64,000 bases of DNA from Rotaria macrura (lineage: Eukaryota > Rotifera > Eurotatoria > Philodinida > Philodinidae). The translations under genes were made by a program, and so were the position numbers. Positions 36,121 to 49,547 of this stretch are shown here, one piece after another; within the stretch, counting starts at the first letter, position 1, and each line of letters opens with the position of its first letter. The stretch spans positions 62,001 to 126,000 of the forward strand of contig OENT01000213.1 in NCBI GenBank assembly GCA_900239685.1, read 5' to 3'. The notes beneath the pieces were generated by a model. The model ran no database searches and was not told where the DNA came from. It saw nothing but the letters and a program-made list of their open reading frames with translations.

Positions 36121-38667
36121 TGAAGTTAAAATTTCTTAACATCACGAACACTGAACCTCCATGTATTTTATATGAACCTCCGGTCCGCCAAAAGGATAGG
36201 TGATACGCTTTGACTCGTTTCTGAAAAGCGTAAAATTATTACAGCAATTAACTGAAACCGCTTTTTGGAGTTTTCTGTCAAACTCTCTCAAATTGAGGTC
36301 ACAGTGGGTCAAATCCAGATAAAATCTAGTTAATTCCAGTCAAGTCGAGATCTATCAGAGTCGAATCCGAATCAAACCTAGTAAAACCCAATCAAATCCC
36401 GGATTTGGATTTGACAATATTTGCGTTTAGTGCACCCGTAGCCTAGGGTAATTTTTTTCATATCCAGCCACGGAAAAATTCAAACATAACGACGGATTAG
36501 CATTATATTCACTGTCAAAATTTTTTCTTTTCTATTCGCGCATAAATTGTCTCATTTGTCAAACTGAACTATTTTTCTTACGAAGGATTTGTGTAAAGCG
36601 TTGATATAGCTACGGGTACGTAAAAAACTAAGGTTTACATAATTAGAATCACATATCCGATAACTTTCTTTCATCAGATGATCAAAATTATATTTAGCTA
36701 ACATTATTCTGTGGTGACAATTGACAAAAATAACTTTTATAATCCGATTCTCGCCACAAGGTAATACTGCTGTCAACCGGATTTCGCAATGCCCTTGTTG
36801 TTTTGCTTCAACATCAACTATGGTCGTTTATTGTTCTTCAATGATTAGCTCTTTTTTCACTTTGGATACATCTTTCATTTATATGTTTTGAGTAATGAAA
36901 ACTTTGATAGTTGAACATTTTTTATTTTTCCAAAAGAAGACAAATATTCATTGCTGGCATTCGTTAAATAACTACCGATTCTTTTCATGAAATCTGTCAT
37001 GCTGTACTCGTTCATGTAAGGTAGTTTGCATTCATAGAACAACATCCAAAACAATACGATCATATTTGAGACACTTCAATTGAATTTTGTTTGTAAACAC
37101 TACAAACGTGCCTCGCTACAAATTAGAACAACTTTATTCACATCCTCGTTAGATATTGCCAATGAACAAAGAATAAAACTATTCGATACATCGCGACACG
37201 ATTCATGAGATCTATCAATACTAAACAACATAGTTATATAGTCAACCTTTACACAACTAACATCAAATAAAAATTAAACGACTCTCCTTTTTCACATTCC
37301 TCTTTCTTCAACATGCAAATCAGTGGGTGAAACTTGATATGGAATTTCATTCCCGGCATTTTTACCATCGTAATTTATTTGATCGGACTAAGCTACAGAT
37401 AGGTATTTAGAATTTTCCAATGCACTCTAGAAACGAGAGTTAATAGTTACTCATCTTTATAAATTGAGAAAATTACTTCGAGTCTTAGGCTTTCTAGGTT
37501 TTTCGTTGCTTCGGCCTTTGTCGTCGTTATGGAAATGTAGTTTCTCCAATATTACACGAAACAATTGACTAACCATAAAGATCATTCTTGCTTTTATCGA
37601 TATACTAGAGATTTGGATGGACAAGAATGTCATCTCGTGCCATATTGTATTCAAACATCAACCGTTTCTGAAGTCATGTCTGACCCACCCTACTATGAGA
37701 CCACTGCTACTTTCGTTGATAGCAAGCAATAAAATGTCACTGATGATCACTTGTTGAAGTAGTTTGTACCCATGAACTTGATTTCGAATTAGGAACTTTT
37801 TCTCGATAGCGGTGGCAATAGTAGCGAATTATTTTTTAATTGTTTTCATAAAAATGACTCCGATTGTATACGATATCAGGATAAGTTTATCGTGAAGACA
37901 CCCTCGTTCAATAAACTAGTAGATAATACTTCCGCTGATTAGAAGATATGATGCGATATTTGACTCGTAAGTTACGAGTCGTAACGGAAGACAATGACGT
38001 GAAATGCTATTCACTGTTCAACTGCATGACATACACGGATATTTATCTCGACTGAAAACCAAGTATATGACATTTGGCGTGACTGTTCGAATGGGCACTA
38101 CGGAGAGCCAGTAGAATCGAAAATTCTATGCATAAATGATCAATTCAATGAAGAAATGATCTTCATTACTGATGCTTATAAGATTCAGAACTGTCAATGT
38201 GGGATTCGGAGTATGGGTGTAGTTTGACTTAAAGAATATTCATACCAAGATGCACCCCATACCTCCCACACTGACACATTCTAATTCATATTCTAGTGGC
38301 TTAAACTAGAACTAGATCTGCAATAGAATGCTTGAGCGCGTTGTTTTTTTCTTCAAATATAGAAAGAAGGCTACAGTTAGATTTCAATTTAATTATAAAT
38401 TGAACAAGTAAAAGAAGGTGGCACATGGATTTAATTCTATGAACAATCTGTTATCAGGAACGGTGCTAATATCAAATCGATATTGAGGATTTTTATTAAA
38501 TATGAACGAGCTAAAATACATTATTGGTAGAAGGGAGTCGATTTTATTAGTATTTATCAAAGAAATCAAGTAAATCAACTGTAATATGCATGATAAATGC
38601 AATGAGCGTCATAAATAGATTGAAATTTCGATTGTTTGTGTCCATTTGGATACACGAACATTGTAGC
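36121..38667. other. Gene-poor region with a short inverted repeat
   Basis: No gene recognised. At 36290-36420 the phrase TCAAATCC and variants recur. At about 38196-38277 TGTGGGATTCGGAGTATGGGTG pairs with TGCACCCCATACCTCCCACAC as a hairpin of about 80 bp. The rest is AT-rich without signals. Confidence 0.4.
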
Positions 38668-40977
38668 TTAATCAGTTTTTCTCTTTAACTTCACAGCATT
38701 GGTAGGAAATGATGACTTGTTGTGTGGAGTGGTAGATATGAATTTACGCACAATCAATACTGTCCAATAGAGATTCAGTAGTCTTGTGAAGATGAACAAC
38801 AAAACTTGTGCGGTGACAAACAGAATACTTGTTCTATCACCTAGGTCTGACGCCATTCGAATAAATTTTGGTACAGCGTGAAATGTATACGAACATATGA
38901 TTGTTCCATAAATAAGACGACTTAAAACGAATGTGGCTACAAACAGCAGAGCAAACAAATCATGTATACGAGGTTGTTGACGGTAAATGGTCTTTAGATT
39001 CAGTGGAATAGTTGAGAGTTCTTCAGCAAGCATAAGAAAATGACTCGCGTGAGCAATATGCGTATAAAGACCTTCAAAAGACACACGATTTAAGACATTT
39101 CACGAGATAAGAATCATAATTCCCCTTTTTTCTTAACGATTCGATATAAAATGATCCTCCCTCTCGTCTACACCAATCGATCGAACCATAATAGGTTCAT
39201 TGGTTGAAGTTTTCGGCAAAATCGCTTCCCGACTATGCTGCTATTCAATTGAAAATTTTAGTTCATTGCTAACTACTATGAGCTTTTCTGGAATCGGACA
39301 GTCATCGATAAAGAAGCTAAATTTCAATCTTGAAAATCGATGTACACTACTAGCAAGGCGTGCATTAATTCATATGAAAAGAATATTATAAAGTAGGAGA
39401 ACATGAACAGCAAGTTGTTGAGACATCTAGATTGCATTCTATACCTGCCTACTGTTGTATAAAAAATTTAGAGAAGTATTTTGTTGAAAAATGACGATTG
39501 TCAAGGACTGAGAAATCCAGAGAAAAAAAAAACATTTAGTCCAATCAAATTTTTTCTGAGACACCTTGAATCCAGCTCTTTTGCCAAATAGATTCATTTT
39601 TTGATTGATATTTATCCTTCGAGTATGGGTGACGATAAGGAGAAGTATCATTCTATGAACAGATGTAAGTCAGGTATGAATATTTCCTGTCAATCCAGTG
39701 TATTTTATTGTAAAAAAGAACATCTATGACATAATTTCGTACTTAGGCAGTTATAGATTTAATTCAAGAAGCTTTCTTGTGAAACAAAATCTAAAACGAC
39801 TGCTGATAGTTATTCATGCAAAGTCTCGGATCTCGTCTTTCTATCCATCGATCTTGATAAATGACTTCAGAGGACAATCTAAGATCATGTGTAATACTCA
39901 TCTATTTGAAAAATAATTTTGGCTAGTTTTTTGTTCAAGTTCACTAGTTTGAAGTAAGCGATGATGAATTGTTCTCGTATGTTTCTTAACAACTTCTCAG
40001 ATCGAGCAACCACATTCGTGTACGGAGAAACAAAGAAAAGTCGTGTGCGGTCTTCATATACGAAATCTATAAATGGACTTGACCAAGATTGACCTTGGTA
40101 GAAAAGGAACTCATCTAAAATTAATTGTCACCTGTTATCAGGTAGTGTCTCATGAGTTTCTATTCATTTAGATCGAATTCTCATATATCAATGATGTTTT
40201 TTTAAATAATTATGTACTGATTCAAACAAAAAGTGGTATATCGAATAATAACTATTTTTGGATTATTTAATAAATCAAAAAGGAGAAAACGCAAGTCCCT
40301 TGAGTCAACTGACTATAAGGAATGTCACGATCATCAGAACTCTAAAATGTAGAAAGTTGACAAAGTATGAAGTCAATTTTTTCTTGAAAGACTTCTTTTC
40401 TATAACGTGATTGAGTTGGCTTACAATGATAAAAACTAAGTAGTTGGATCTATTTCTTCTAGGTTAATCAATCGATGTCTAAGAACGAATTGATTTTTAC
40501 TAGGATCGTTTTGAATTCTGATTACGTTCGATGTCCTCGAAGAAAAACCGCGAACTATACTTACGTTAGTTATTATTTACCTGCAAGCCCGGCTACAAGA
40601 ATAACGATATGATGAATCAATGCTGATGGACTCCGAGTGGATTTAAATCGTAGCATTAAGATTAGATCATAAATAAAATAACCCGATGAATAGCATATAT
40701 TGTACGTCATAGTTTCATCTATGGTATTTTTTATCCCTCCACCTAGTATACGATTGATTTGTGTCAAATCGACTGACCCTCGTACATAGAATATGCACAC
40801 GCCAAGAACAGATACACAGGCGTGGACAATTGATACAATATAACTTTTTATGAATGCTGTGGTAGATGATGGAAGAAAATAAAAGATCAGGTTGTGAATC
40901 ACGAAGGACAAGAAAATGTACGATAGTATTGGTACATTCGATGATGGATTCGTACCAAGATCTAGATGTGTAAACAT
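38668..40977 (-). CDS. TLC-domain membrane protein, TLCD4 (TMEM56)-like
   Basis: Exons 40977-40581 and 39071-38668 join in phase 1 (GCAG/GT) to give 266 residues, the usual size of TLCD4. Several hydrophobic helices are evident: YIFLSFVIHNLIFYFL, VSIVHACVSVLGVCIFY, YSSGYFIYDLILML and two near the C terminus. The TLC hallmarks are the SALIHHIVILVAG double histidine and HFLMLAEELSTIPLNL. TLC proteins sit in internal or plasma membranes and affect lipid composition; only the ceramide synthases have a proven reaction and this is not one. An in-frame stop lies just upstream of the start ATG. The intron (40580-39072) is about 1.5 kb, long for this genome, with no recognisable insert. The acceptor (tcttttgaag) is weak but is the only one restoring the family sequence. 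Confidence 0.85.
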
Positions 40978-43900
40978 AGATTCAGTTTACTAGTTTGATG
41001 GGGATGCGAGAAGCTTACATTGAATACGTGCATCCTCCTCAGACAACATAATCAGAATATCGTAAGATGCGTTCGTCGGCTATACATGCAGATGGTCGAT
41101 GTGAATTGAAGACTCTGCGGAATATGACAGATACAAGAGAATGACAACGAAATAAAAGAAAAAAATCGAGTAAAAATATTTCACAATAGCGCGTGGTGAC
41201 CACGGGGTAGAAGCGAAAGTAAAATAATCAAGATAGACACAGATAATTGTCCTACGACACACAGAAGCACAGAATTATTTATTTTATTTATGAGAAAATA
41301 AAAAAGATACATGATTGGTTTATACTTATAAGTAATTCATTCACCACTGGTCCAGATGACGCACGAAGACTAAATTGCTGAAAATAGTTTCAGACGGTAT
41401 CCCGTTTGACTCGGATGTAGATTGTCGATTGATTCAATGAAAGAAAAGATTATTAACACGTACTTCTGTATGTTTTTCAGCTAATTATAATTTTTAGAGT
41501 TTCAGTAATCAAAAAACCTTGGTTTGTTCACTACTGACTCTATGTTTTTAGTGTATTTAAGTGCTTCGTTTGCAATAAGCAGATCGAAATTTACTAAGAA
41601 TATATTAGGATTTATCAGTCATGATCGTTATAGTCACAAGTTTGATTTATCATCTAGTACGTTGACTCTGTCTTGTCAGGTATTGATTCTTTTTCATAAT
41701 CTATCTCCCTACAAATGAACGATTTATTCAAGAGTTTGATGGATGAGTTGTCGGAAACTGATGAACACAGTTTGCAACAGGCAAGACCGAGTCGAAATTG
41801 TATATACTTGAGATTGAATACTTTTCAAGCACTTATTCAATAAATCATCATTAATCAAGTAACTTTATTCCATACAAAAACAAGAAACAATCACAGAAGG
41901 ACGAATTCAATTCAATAAAGCCACAGCAAAACTTTTCAGTAGAATATTTTCGTTGAACAAATTATTAAATCAGGTTGAACGTCAACATCACCTCGCTCTT
42001 TCAAGGAAGAAATAACTTTTGTTTTTGAGAATGATCAAGTGTACATGTCAGTTCAGATTCAAGGCAAACGAGTAGATAAGTTTGAGTGAGACACCCTTTT
42101 CTTCAAACTATCACGTTCATATACATGAGCACTTGATATATCAGTAAGATTTAAACGGTATATGTTATCATCGTTCAGTCTATACAGAAATTTTAAAAAA
42201 ACCATTCCCAAAGACGATGCAAACAACAATTTTTTTCCATTTCCATCCACATGAAAAACAACCAAACTTGTTCAAGTAATCTATAATGGTCTTCTTCAAT
42301 TAGTTTTTAAATTAGCTGTGGAATACTTCGTGGCACATGTGTCGTCTCAACTGGAAACTTGTTAGGTCATCGTCAAATCAAACGGTATTGTGTAACTGTA
42401 TGGATCGCCAGGCTTGACTTTACACGATGAATAATTCCCAAGATATTCGTGAGAATAGATAACATTCGGCTATTGGAAATAAAACGGGTACTATCAGCCG
42501 ATGAAGTATATAGTCAGATTACTGTTCGAGAATCGTTGAGGCTCATAGGCATGAATATAATAGGTGAGTCGAATTTTAAAATTAGAGCATTCACCGGATT
42601 ACAGAAATATCCGCATGAATAAACTGGCCACATGTTGTATTAGAACATGACAATAGGTATTTCAGAGTAGTCCGTCGATCATGCAAGTCCCTACTGGGGT
42701 GATTTCTATATTTTTTAATATGTCCAACTCGAATAAGAACTATTGAAAATACCACGTTGACGCCATATGAGAAGTCATAAAACCCATCTGTGATGATTAG
42801 ATCACATTCTCTTCAAATGATTGATCGTCTTACATTAACAAATACTGGATTATACTGAAAGATTTTCTGGCATCTAGCTGATGTTCGAGAAGATACATGA
42901 GTTCAATGGGTGTAGGTTCGAATCGTAGAAAAAGCGAATTGCTTCTCATGAAATTCAAAGAACTCTCAAGAAAGACAAAACTAATAAATCATAGCTAGAA
43001 AAGTCAAAAGTCAAGAATAGTATTGTACAAGAAATATAGGAATGAACAAGCGAAAAATAAGAAAACTTAAAAGAGAAAGAAATCAATGAAAAAGTTAACT
43101 TGAAGTCTCTTTGACGGTCATGTGTTAGTCTTGTTTTCATGTGATCAATGCGGCTAATCAGATATATTCACTATCTAACTTATGAACATGGAGTCATGTT
43201 CTATTCGTCAAGGATTCGAAGCGAATTCATCGACGATATCTTTCATATATACTTGTGATAAAGGTTATCGTATGACTGCACTTTTACTAGATTAGTATGA
43301 ACTATTATAGTAATTTATCTCTAAATGTACTGTTCTTTATAAACAAATTAAATATATTTAGTATTATATTAGTATGAAGCGATTGAAAAGGGTTCATTCA
43401 ACGTATATATGATATGCAGGTCTTTTTGGTCACCCGAATATGGTGGCATATCTAGCAACAGGCCAGCGAGTAATAGACTTTGGCCTAATCCATCACTGCC
43501 CGTAGATTTTTGAAGTAATCAATGTTGCGACAATCACCGATTGCTGATTATTCGAACACGGCTAGCCTCTCAAATAACTTCCCACCACTGAAGAAAAGTC
43601 TGATTATGGAATAATCTAAAAACGGTGGCACGACAGTTGAACTCCCGACAATTGAGCCTGATTTAAAGAACAATTGAAAAAGAACAAGAAAATAACTTTA
43701 TTTAGTCGAGTTGACATTCATATCAAAAATTGAACAGAGTTCGTGCTCTTTTAAAATACAATTCTCTTGATATCAGATGAAAAGACGAAACTGGTAGTTG
43801 TAATTATTGATCCTACAGCTCGTATTTCGTTCGCCTTTTTAATTTAGAAACCCCAGTTTGCAACTGTTCAGTCATAATCGAATTCGCGTGCTGTCCGATT

Positions 43901-44050
43901 TTCAAGTCTTTGATAGATTCACAGATTGATAGGTTTTCTCGTGCTGAGTGCTAAACAAAATTTATGTGCAACTTTATCGTGAAAATAGATCAGGGATCGC
44001 ACTACTTGAATAGCTCTGTGCCAGCCTTCCGGTGAGTTGTTCATTCGAGG
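40978..44050. other. Gene-poor region, nothing recognised
   Basis: Only short open frames on both strands. None has splice partners or familiar motifs. No RNA gene. Target flanks of the next element begin at 44043. Confidence 0.35.
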
Positions 44051-44783
44051 CAGTGTTGCTAACGTTAAGTCCTCCAAGCAGAAGCAAAGTACCCAGGTCA
44101 CCATCGATTTTGGAAAAGTACCGTGTTTTGCACTTTGAAAAAAAAACAAAGTACCCTCAGAGTACTTTGGAAAATAAAAATGTACTTTGTTTGATTTCTC
44201 ACGGCATTATTATCAAACTGTTCAGAATCCTCTTATTTATGTTTAGACATGTTTTACTTGTAGCTGGAGCTGAGAATTTTTCTTTATTTAACTCGAATTC
44301 ATTTTCGATTCTCCATTTAGATTTAGATTTTTGTCGAATACATATCTTATTCATTTGTTTCGGTATCATAATTATGTCTTTTTTGATTTATTTTCTTCAA
44401 ATTTGTGAATCGATTTATGTGATACTACACAAGAAAAAATGAAGTGAGTAACATAAACATATACATTATTTTTTTTTTCGTCTTATATATAATCACAGTA
44501 AAATAATTAATTGAGAAGTATCACTTAAACGTGTTCAGATATGTGTAAATATTTTTGTTATTTATAAATGTTGTAGTTTTTTATTTCGTTTTCTTTTGAA
44601 CAAGAATAAATTTCTAATAAAAGACTGATTCAAAGATAACCTTGTTTTTTGTTTTCTTTATTAGTTTTAGTTTATGGTACTTTGAGGTAATTAATTACCT
44701 AAAACAAAGTACCAATAGATACTTTGTTAATAATTATAAAGTACCCATTTGTAATTACTTTTAGATTTCCACTAGAAACGCTG
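44051..44783. mobile_element. hAT-like foldback element with CAAAGTACC motifs
   Basis: It begins CAGTGTTGCTAACG and ends with the inverse of CAGCGTTTCTAGTG (9 of 13 positions). The flanking 8-mers attcgagg and atacgaat agree at 5 of 8, a plausible worn duplication. Near both ends the phrases CAAAGTACC and GGTACTTTG recur in opposite directions (44095-44190 and 44675-44745). A 136-codon plus-strand frame that starts just upstream and runs in to 44442 shows no transposase motif, so I treat the element as non-autonomous. Confidence 0.6.
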
Positions 44784-47700
44784 ATACGAATTGGAACAGA
44801 AATACTTTTAGGCACGTTTCTTCGTGTAATCTGTCTACGCTCATATGTGTTTTAACATGTTTCCTACAAAATGTGCGTGACTCTCATTCGAATATAAACA
44901 GTTCTGAATGTATTTCATGTTAAATCACGTATATAAATTTATCTTAGTTAATTTCAAACACATCCGCAACAAGAAATCTGTTTAAAACCATTGAAAAACA
45001 TCTTCCCTAACGTTCGGACACGTTATACATTAGAACTGTGATTAAATGGTGACAATTTCAGTTCCATACTTACATGAATTACTTTGAAATTGTAAGCATC
45101 GTTACGAAGGGTACACTGAGAAGAAGTTCTGTGATATAAAATTCTTACAGGTCTACTCACGATCAGAAATAACAGACCTTTAGTCTATGGTTATCAAATC
45201 TTTGTGAAAGTCGTTAACATTAGGCAAGGACAAGGGAGGAACAGCTGATTCTATGATTCCATCGGTTCTACGCGTTAATTCGATTGATTCGAACACGATA
45301 CAATACACTTTGAACCAGTTGGACAATGGTCTTGCACTTTCAAGTTCCGATATGATGTCACTCAAATTTGTTTTAAGTTGCACTTCAATTTCAAAAGGTT
45401 TCACTCAAGATTATTAGCTTTTTAGAATTGAGAAATTCCCAGTTGATTAAAAATATTCAACTATTTCATCTGTCTACATTGGCTGTAAAGAAAAAGAGAA
45501 AGATGTATTCAAATGGGTGGAAAACAAAGGTCAATATAATTGGAGTGAGTGTCATATGTTTATTACAGGACAATAGAGACCGCGTTTAATAGTCATCATG
45601 AAACAGAAACAATTTCATTTTTTCTTCCAATTCCAATCAAGCCTTGATACTTCGGTCATTTGCATTTGCGGGCATTTTCAAAAGTTACTTGTCTCTAAAA
45701 AATATGATATTCACTCAAATTAGATTGACTTCGATTTCAGTTCAGAAAAGAAGAATTATTTGGTAGAATGAAATCACAGTCAATGAATGCTGTGTCCCTC
45801 GAAATATTATACTCAGCTTACTAGAATACACTGTTATTTTATAGTTAAACAAACTGTTTTACAATTATATTATTCGCCTGAAACTATTCATTTGATACAT
45901 AGTGCTTTTCTTGTGATGATCGATGAACATTATTGAGTGACACGACAGATTTTGTAAAATCAGTCCTTATTCAGGAATACGGACTAATAAACAACATAAC
46001 TGGAAAGAGGATTACTTTTGCTTTGTTTCATAGAATCAGATGATTTGAAGATCTTCCTGAAATCCTCATAATTCTTCTTTTCCTTGTCGGGAGATATCGA
46101 TCGATAGACCTCCTCGTCTTAAAACGACATTAATGAATTGAAAAGTTGAGTTTTAATGAACATATATGACATGAGCCATGGACGGTTTTGTACTTGCTAC
46201 AACTATCAAATATTTCTAATCCTAAATTTTTTCATTGATCTATTCAATCTGATGTGTCATGGCTTGTTGAAATCTGCTTTTTGTCCAAAATAAGATGAGA
46301 GCTGTAGAAAGTGGCTAAAGGAAGCACTTTAGAAATTTATCGAATCACAGAAGAATGCTGTACATAATTTTTACGAGTCAAACTTGTCTTTGGTAGAAAA
46401 TTAAATTCTACCAATGAAAACATTCGTCTTTGTCGCATCGCATCATGATGACCTTTTGTCAGCATCGATATCAATGGTGACTCAATGGCATTTCTCATCT
46501 GTTTTCAATTGTGTCGGAGACATCGACATGGTGTTCTCGTTTAAGTCGTGTGAGAAGATGTGGTAGAAAGTATTTTCAGCAGCTGTGAAAAGAGAGAAGA
46601 CGAGTTTTCAAGAGCATAGTCAAGATTAGTTTCATGATCACTCGTGAGCATATGCCAAATATACCAGTTTCTCATATGGATCAGAAATAAGTGATGAATT
46701 TTCGTGCTTCTTTCTGAAAGAACTAAAGGAAACGATGTTGTCGTTTTTTTAGGGCAGCGTCATTTTATTCTTGGAAAAACGTGTTATTGTTACTCTCTCT
46801 CTGATTGGTATTAAGTGTTAGATATGCATAAAAATCATGCAGCGTCAAGCAATAGCGCCTTCACTTTGAATAGACAAATGTTGTTGTGTATCTAAGTAAA
46901 ATATGTAACACGTGTTATGAGGGTTTTTCGCATTTTGATGCATTCTATGTGTAATTGAATTAAGACTTCCGATACTTTTAATGAAATATTTACTTCACAA
47001 ACGATCTAACTTCCAAGCCAAGTTTTATGGCTGATGTTGTCGACTTATTTAAAAGCAAAGTTCAAGAAATTTTAAACAACAACAAAACACAATTGTCAAT
47101 ATCATGACGGAGGCAACGTCTGCGACAGCAATGTTTAAGTAAGCATCTGTTTTGTTCTGCGCTCTTGCCCTTGTGGAAAGGCGATTTTTACTCGGAAATT
47201 GTTGCATTTTAATAAATCACGGTAGAATTTCCTCAACGGTAAGTTGATAATATGATCCGATTATTCATGAGCTATTATACTTAAAATGAAAGAAAAGAAT
47301 TATGGAAATGCACCGCGGGACAGATTCAGCGAGAATGAGCATGTTTACGTCATCAATGGCTGACACTAAACAACACTTTCGCTTTGGTAATCGTTAAGAG
47401 TATAGATAACTGATCCATCTCAACTAGTCAAGTTATTTTTGTCGACAGATTTAATGGAGCTGATTTCTCCTTTACTACCCTATTTATCATGTATTTTTTG
47501 ATGATACGAGAGTTCCACTCTTTGCTATGCCACTTGCCATATGAAGTCTTGATTACCGGGATTCGGTGAACGAAGAGGAGAAAAACGTGCTATTGTTCAA
47601 TCAGAGGAAACGAGTCAATGAAACTCATTAAGGAAGAAATTCTGTCATCTAGTTCCGTTAGAAAAATTTTACAAGTCTTGATTTCATGGCTCACAAGCAC

Positions 47701-48328
47701 AACTATGGATTTAAATACTACTAATTTATCCATCATCTGTTCTACATCGATTTTTTCTCGCTGCTTCATGCATGAATTCGTTGAGTGTTCTGCTCTTTCA
47801 ATTGACGCTAAGTATAGTTAGATGAACTGATGTTTCGACTAATCGACTGTCACGACAATATAACCATATGATTAGAATGAAAATAATGTGAAAATCATAG
47901 TCTACTGATCTGTATTGCTACATGAAAGACGCTTTTCCAACTAGATTGACTTAACGATTACTAAATGTTTCCTCGAATTGTGAGCCAATATTTAGACAAA
48001 TATAGTTCGGCTGTAAAAAGCTAAAGATAGATGAATTGATTGTTCCATGGATTGCATTCGTCTGCCAGATATCAATTGAAGACAAAATTGGCCCCTTTTC
48101 TTAATTGTTGCTTTTAAATATTTAGCGTCAAACATGATATTTATATTAATACAAGTGAACGAAGTAGTATAAATATTCTAAAAAAAGCAATAATAAAAAA
48201 CAATGATTCAGTTTCCACATACAGTATAGATATTCTTTTCTTGATTTTACATAGACATACAAAATGTCGATTGATAGAGTCATACGCATATGTAATTTGT
48301 TTAGAAACAAAAACAGAAGTTCTTCTTT
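44784..48328. other. Gene-poor region
   Basis: No recognised gene. A 74-codon minus-strand frame at 45404-45180 (with ARPLSNWFKVYCIVFESIEL) reads like protein but has no known family and no clear splice partner. At 47104 an ATG followed by 11 codons meets a donor-like GTAAGC. This could be a first exon, but no continuation was found. Confidence 0.3.
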
Positions 48329-49547
48329 TTAAAGATCTTCTGGGATCGGTTTTGTTTTTGGTGGCAATAAAATTGAATGTGTTCCGTCTCGGTTTTTTAA
48401 ATCGATTCTATCAATTTGGTGATGAGTATTTGTTTCGACGTTAAGATTCTTTGTCAAGCACGTCGGTAAAACAAGTGAATAGATTTCAACACGAAACTGC
48501 TGAGACATTAAACAATACATGATAAATGTTATAAACGATGAACCGATTGAGGTTATATCCCATACGTCACCCAAATGTGAGTAAAGAGAAAAGAAATTTT
48601 TATCGATGCCACTTGCAATAAAAAAAAGACCTTGTGGAAACTCAACAAACGCAGTAAATAATGTTATAAGCACGAGCATTCGTGTAGTTCGTAATTCACG
48701 TTTCGAATTTGATGTTGACGATGCTGATGCACATAGAAAACCATTCTGAAGACGTTGCCGTACGTGACGTGCATGATGAATGCTCAATATTAATAATATA
48801 CTGAATACAATCAAGATGAAAACAGGTAAAATTTTAAAACATATCGCTAATATAACGAAAGAAACTTTTTCCAATCGTTCACCAGTTGCTGTACTAACCC
48901 AATAAACTGTTTCAGTAGAATTTTCATTGTATAAATGAGGGAGATAAATATACGCTGGCTGGCACACAACACTCCATAGTAAATAGTTCGGTATCATTAA
49001 TAAACACACGACAAGTGCAACCGTCCAAGTAAGAATCGTAACAAGACTTGAATTTACAATCGTTTGTTTAGGTTTCGATATAATTGTATAGCGAATCTTA
49101 ACATATATTTGTATATATATATATATATATATATGAATATATAATTATATTTATATAGAAGATCCTCTTTAAACAGATTATACTTACAATAGCTAGAAGG
49201 CATGTTAGCCATAATGCAATAGAATGTGCCGTTAAACCAATGTTAGAATGGAATATAGCGAATCGTGGCCAAAATTGAGATTGACCAACAAACGGATTTG
49301 GTTGATGAAGAATGTAAAAATATAACGAATAGATATTGTATGATATTAATACAACTGTATCGAACAATGCAACATGTTGAAGAATTAAATTGGTCGGTGT
49401 ACGAAAATTCTTTTTATGGAGCACAACAATGGTTACGATACTTGTTAGTATACCGAATATAGTTAAGGGAAATACTATTCTACCGTGAATTTGAGCGTAG
49501 TTCTCGCTGAATCTTACAAGAATGCTGTCGGATAAGTTTGAAAACAT
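48329..49547 (-). CDS. Rhodopsin-family (FMRFamide-receptor-like) GPCR
   Basis: Exons 49547-49188 and 49096-48329 join in phase 0 across a 91-nt GT-AG intron to give 375 residues. Seven hydrophobic helices can be followed, starting with IVFPLTIFGILTSIVTIVV and LILQHVALFDTVVLISY. The intron falls in TM3 so that LLAI joins IRYTIISKPK. This is the DRY region, but Asp is replaced by Ile, unusual for the class. TM6 is RMLVLITLFTAFVEFPQG. TM7 ends SSFITFIMYCLMSQQFR, a degenerate NPxxY followed by the usual helix 8. The extracellular N terminus is short with one possible N-glycosylation site (NLS). Peptide ligand is inferred from general resemblance to invertebrate FMRFamide receptors, a group much expanded in bdelloids. 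The intron contains a (TA)n run. Confidence 0.85.
49115..49134. repeat. (TA)n microsatellite in GPCR intron
   Basis: About ten TA units in the short intron of the GPCR gene. It lies close to the acceptor site, so length changes could affect splicing. Confidence 0.8.

Noticed and set aside
42900-42930. GGTTCGAATC, resembling the B box of a tRNA gene
   Set aside because: No matching A box, no acceptor stem and no anticodon arm around it.
44032-44442. 136-codon frame running into a hAT-like element, considered as a transposase piece
   Set aside because: It lacks hAT transposase motifs and looks like low-complexity hydrophobic sequence; it also starts outside the element.
45180-45404. 74-codon minus-strand frame that reads like protein
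   Set aside because: No recognised family and no clear splice partners on either side.
47104-47140. ATG with 11 codons followed by a GTAAGC donor
   Set aside because: Could be a first exon, but no downstream exon in phase was found.
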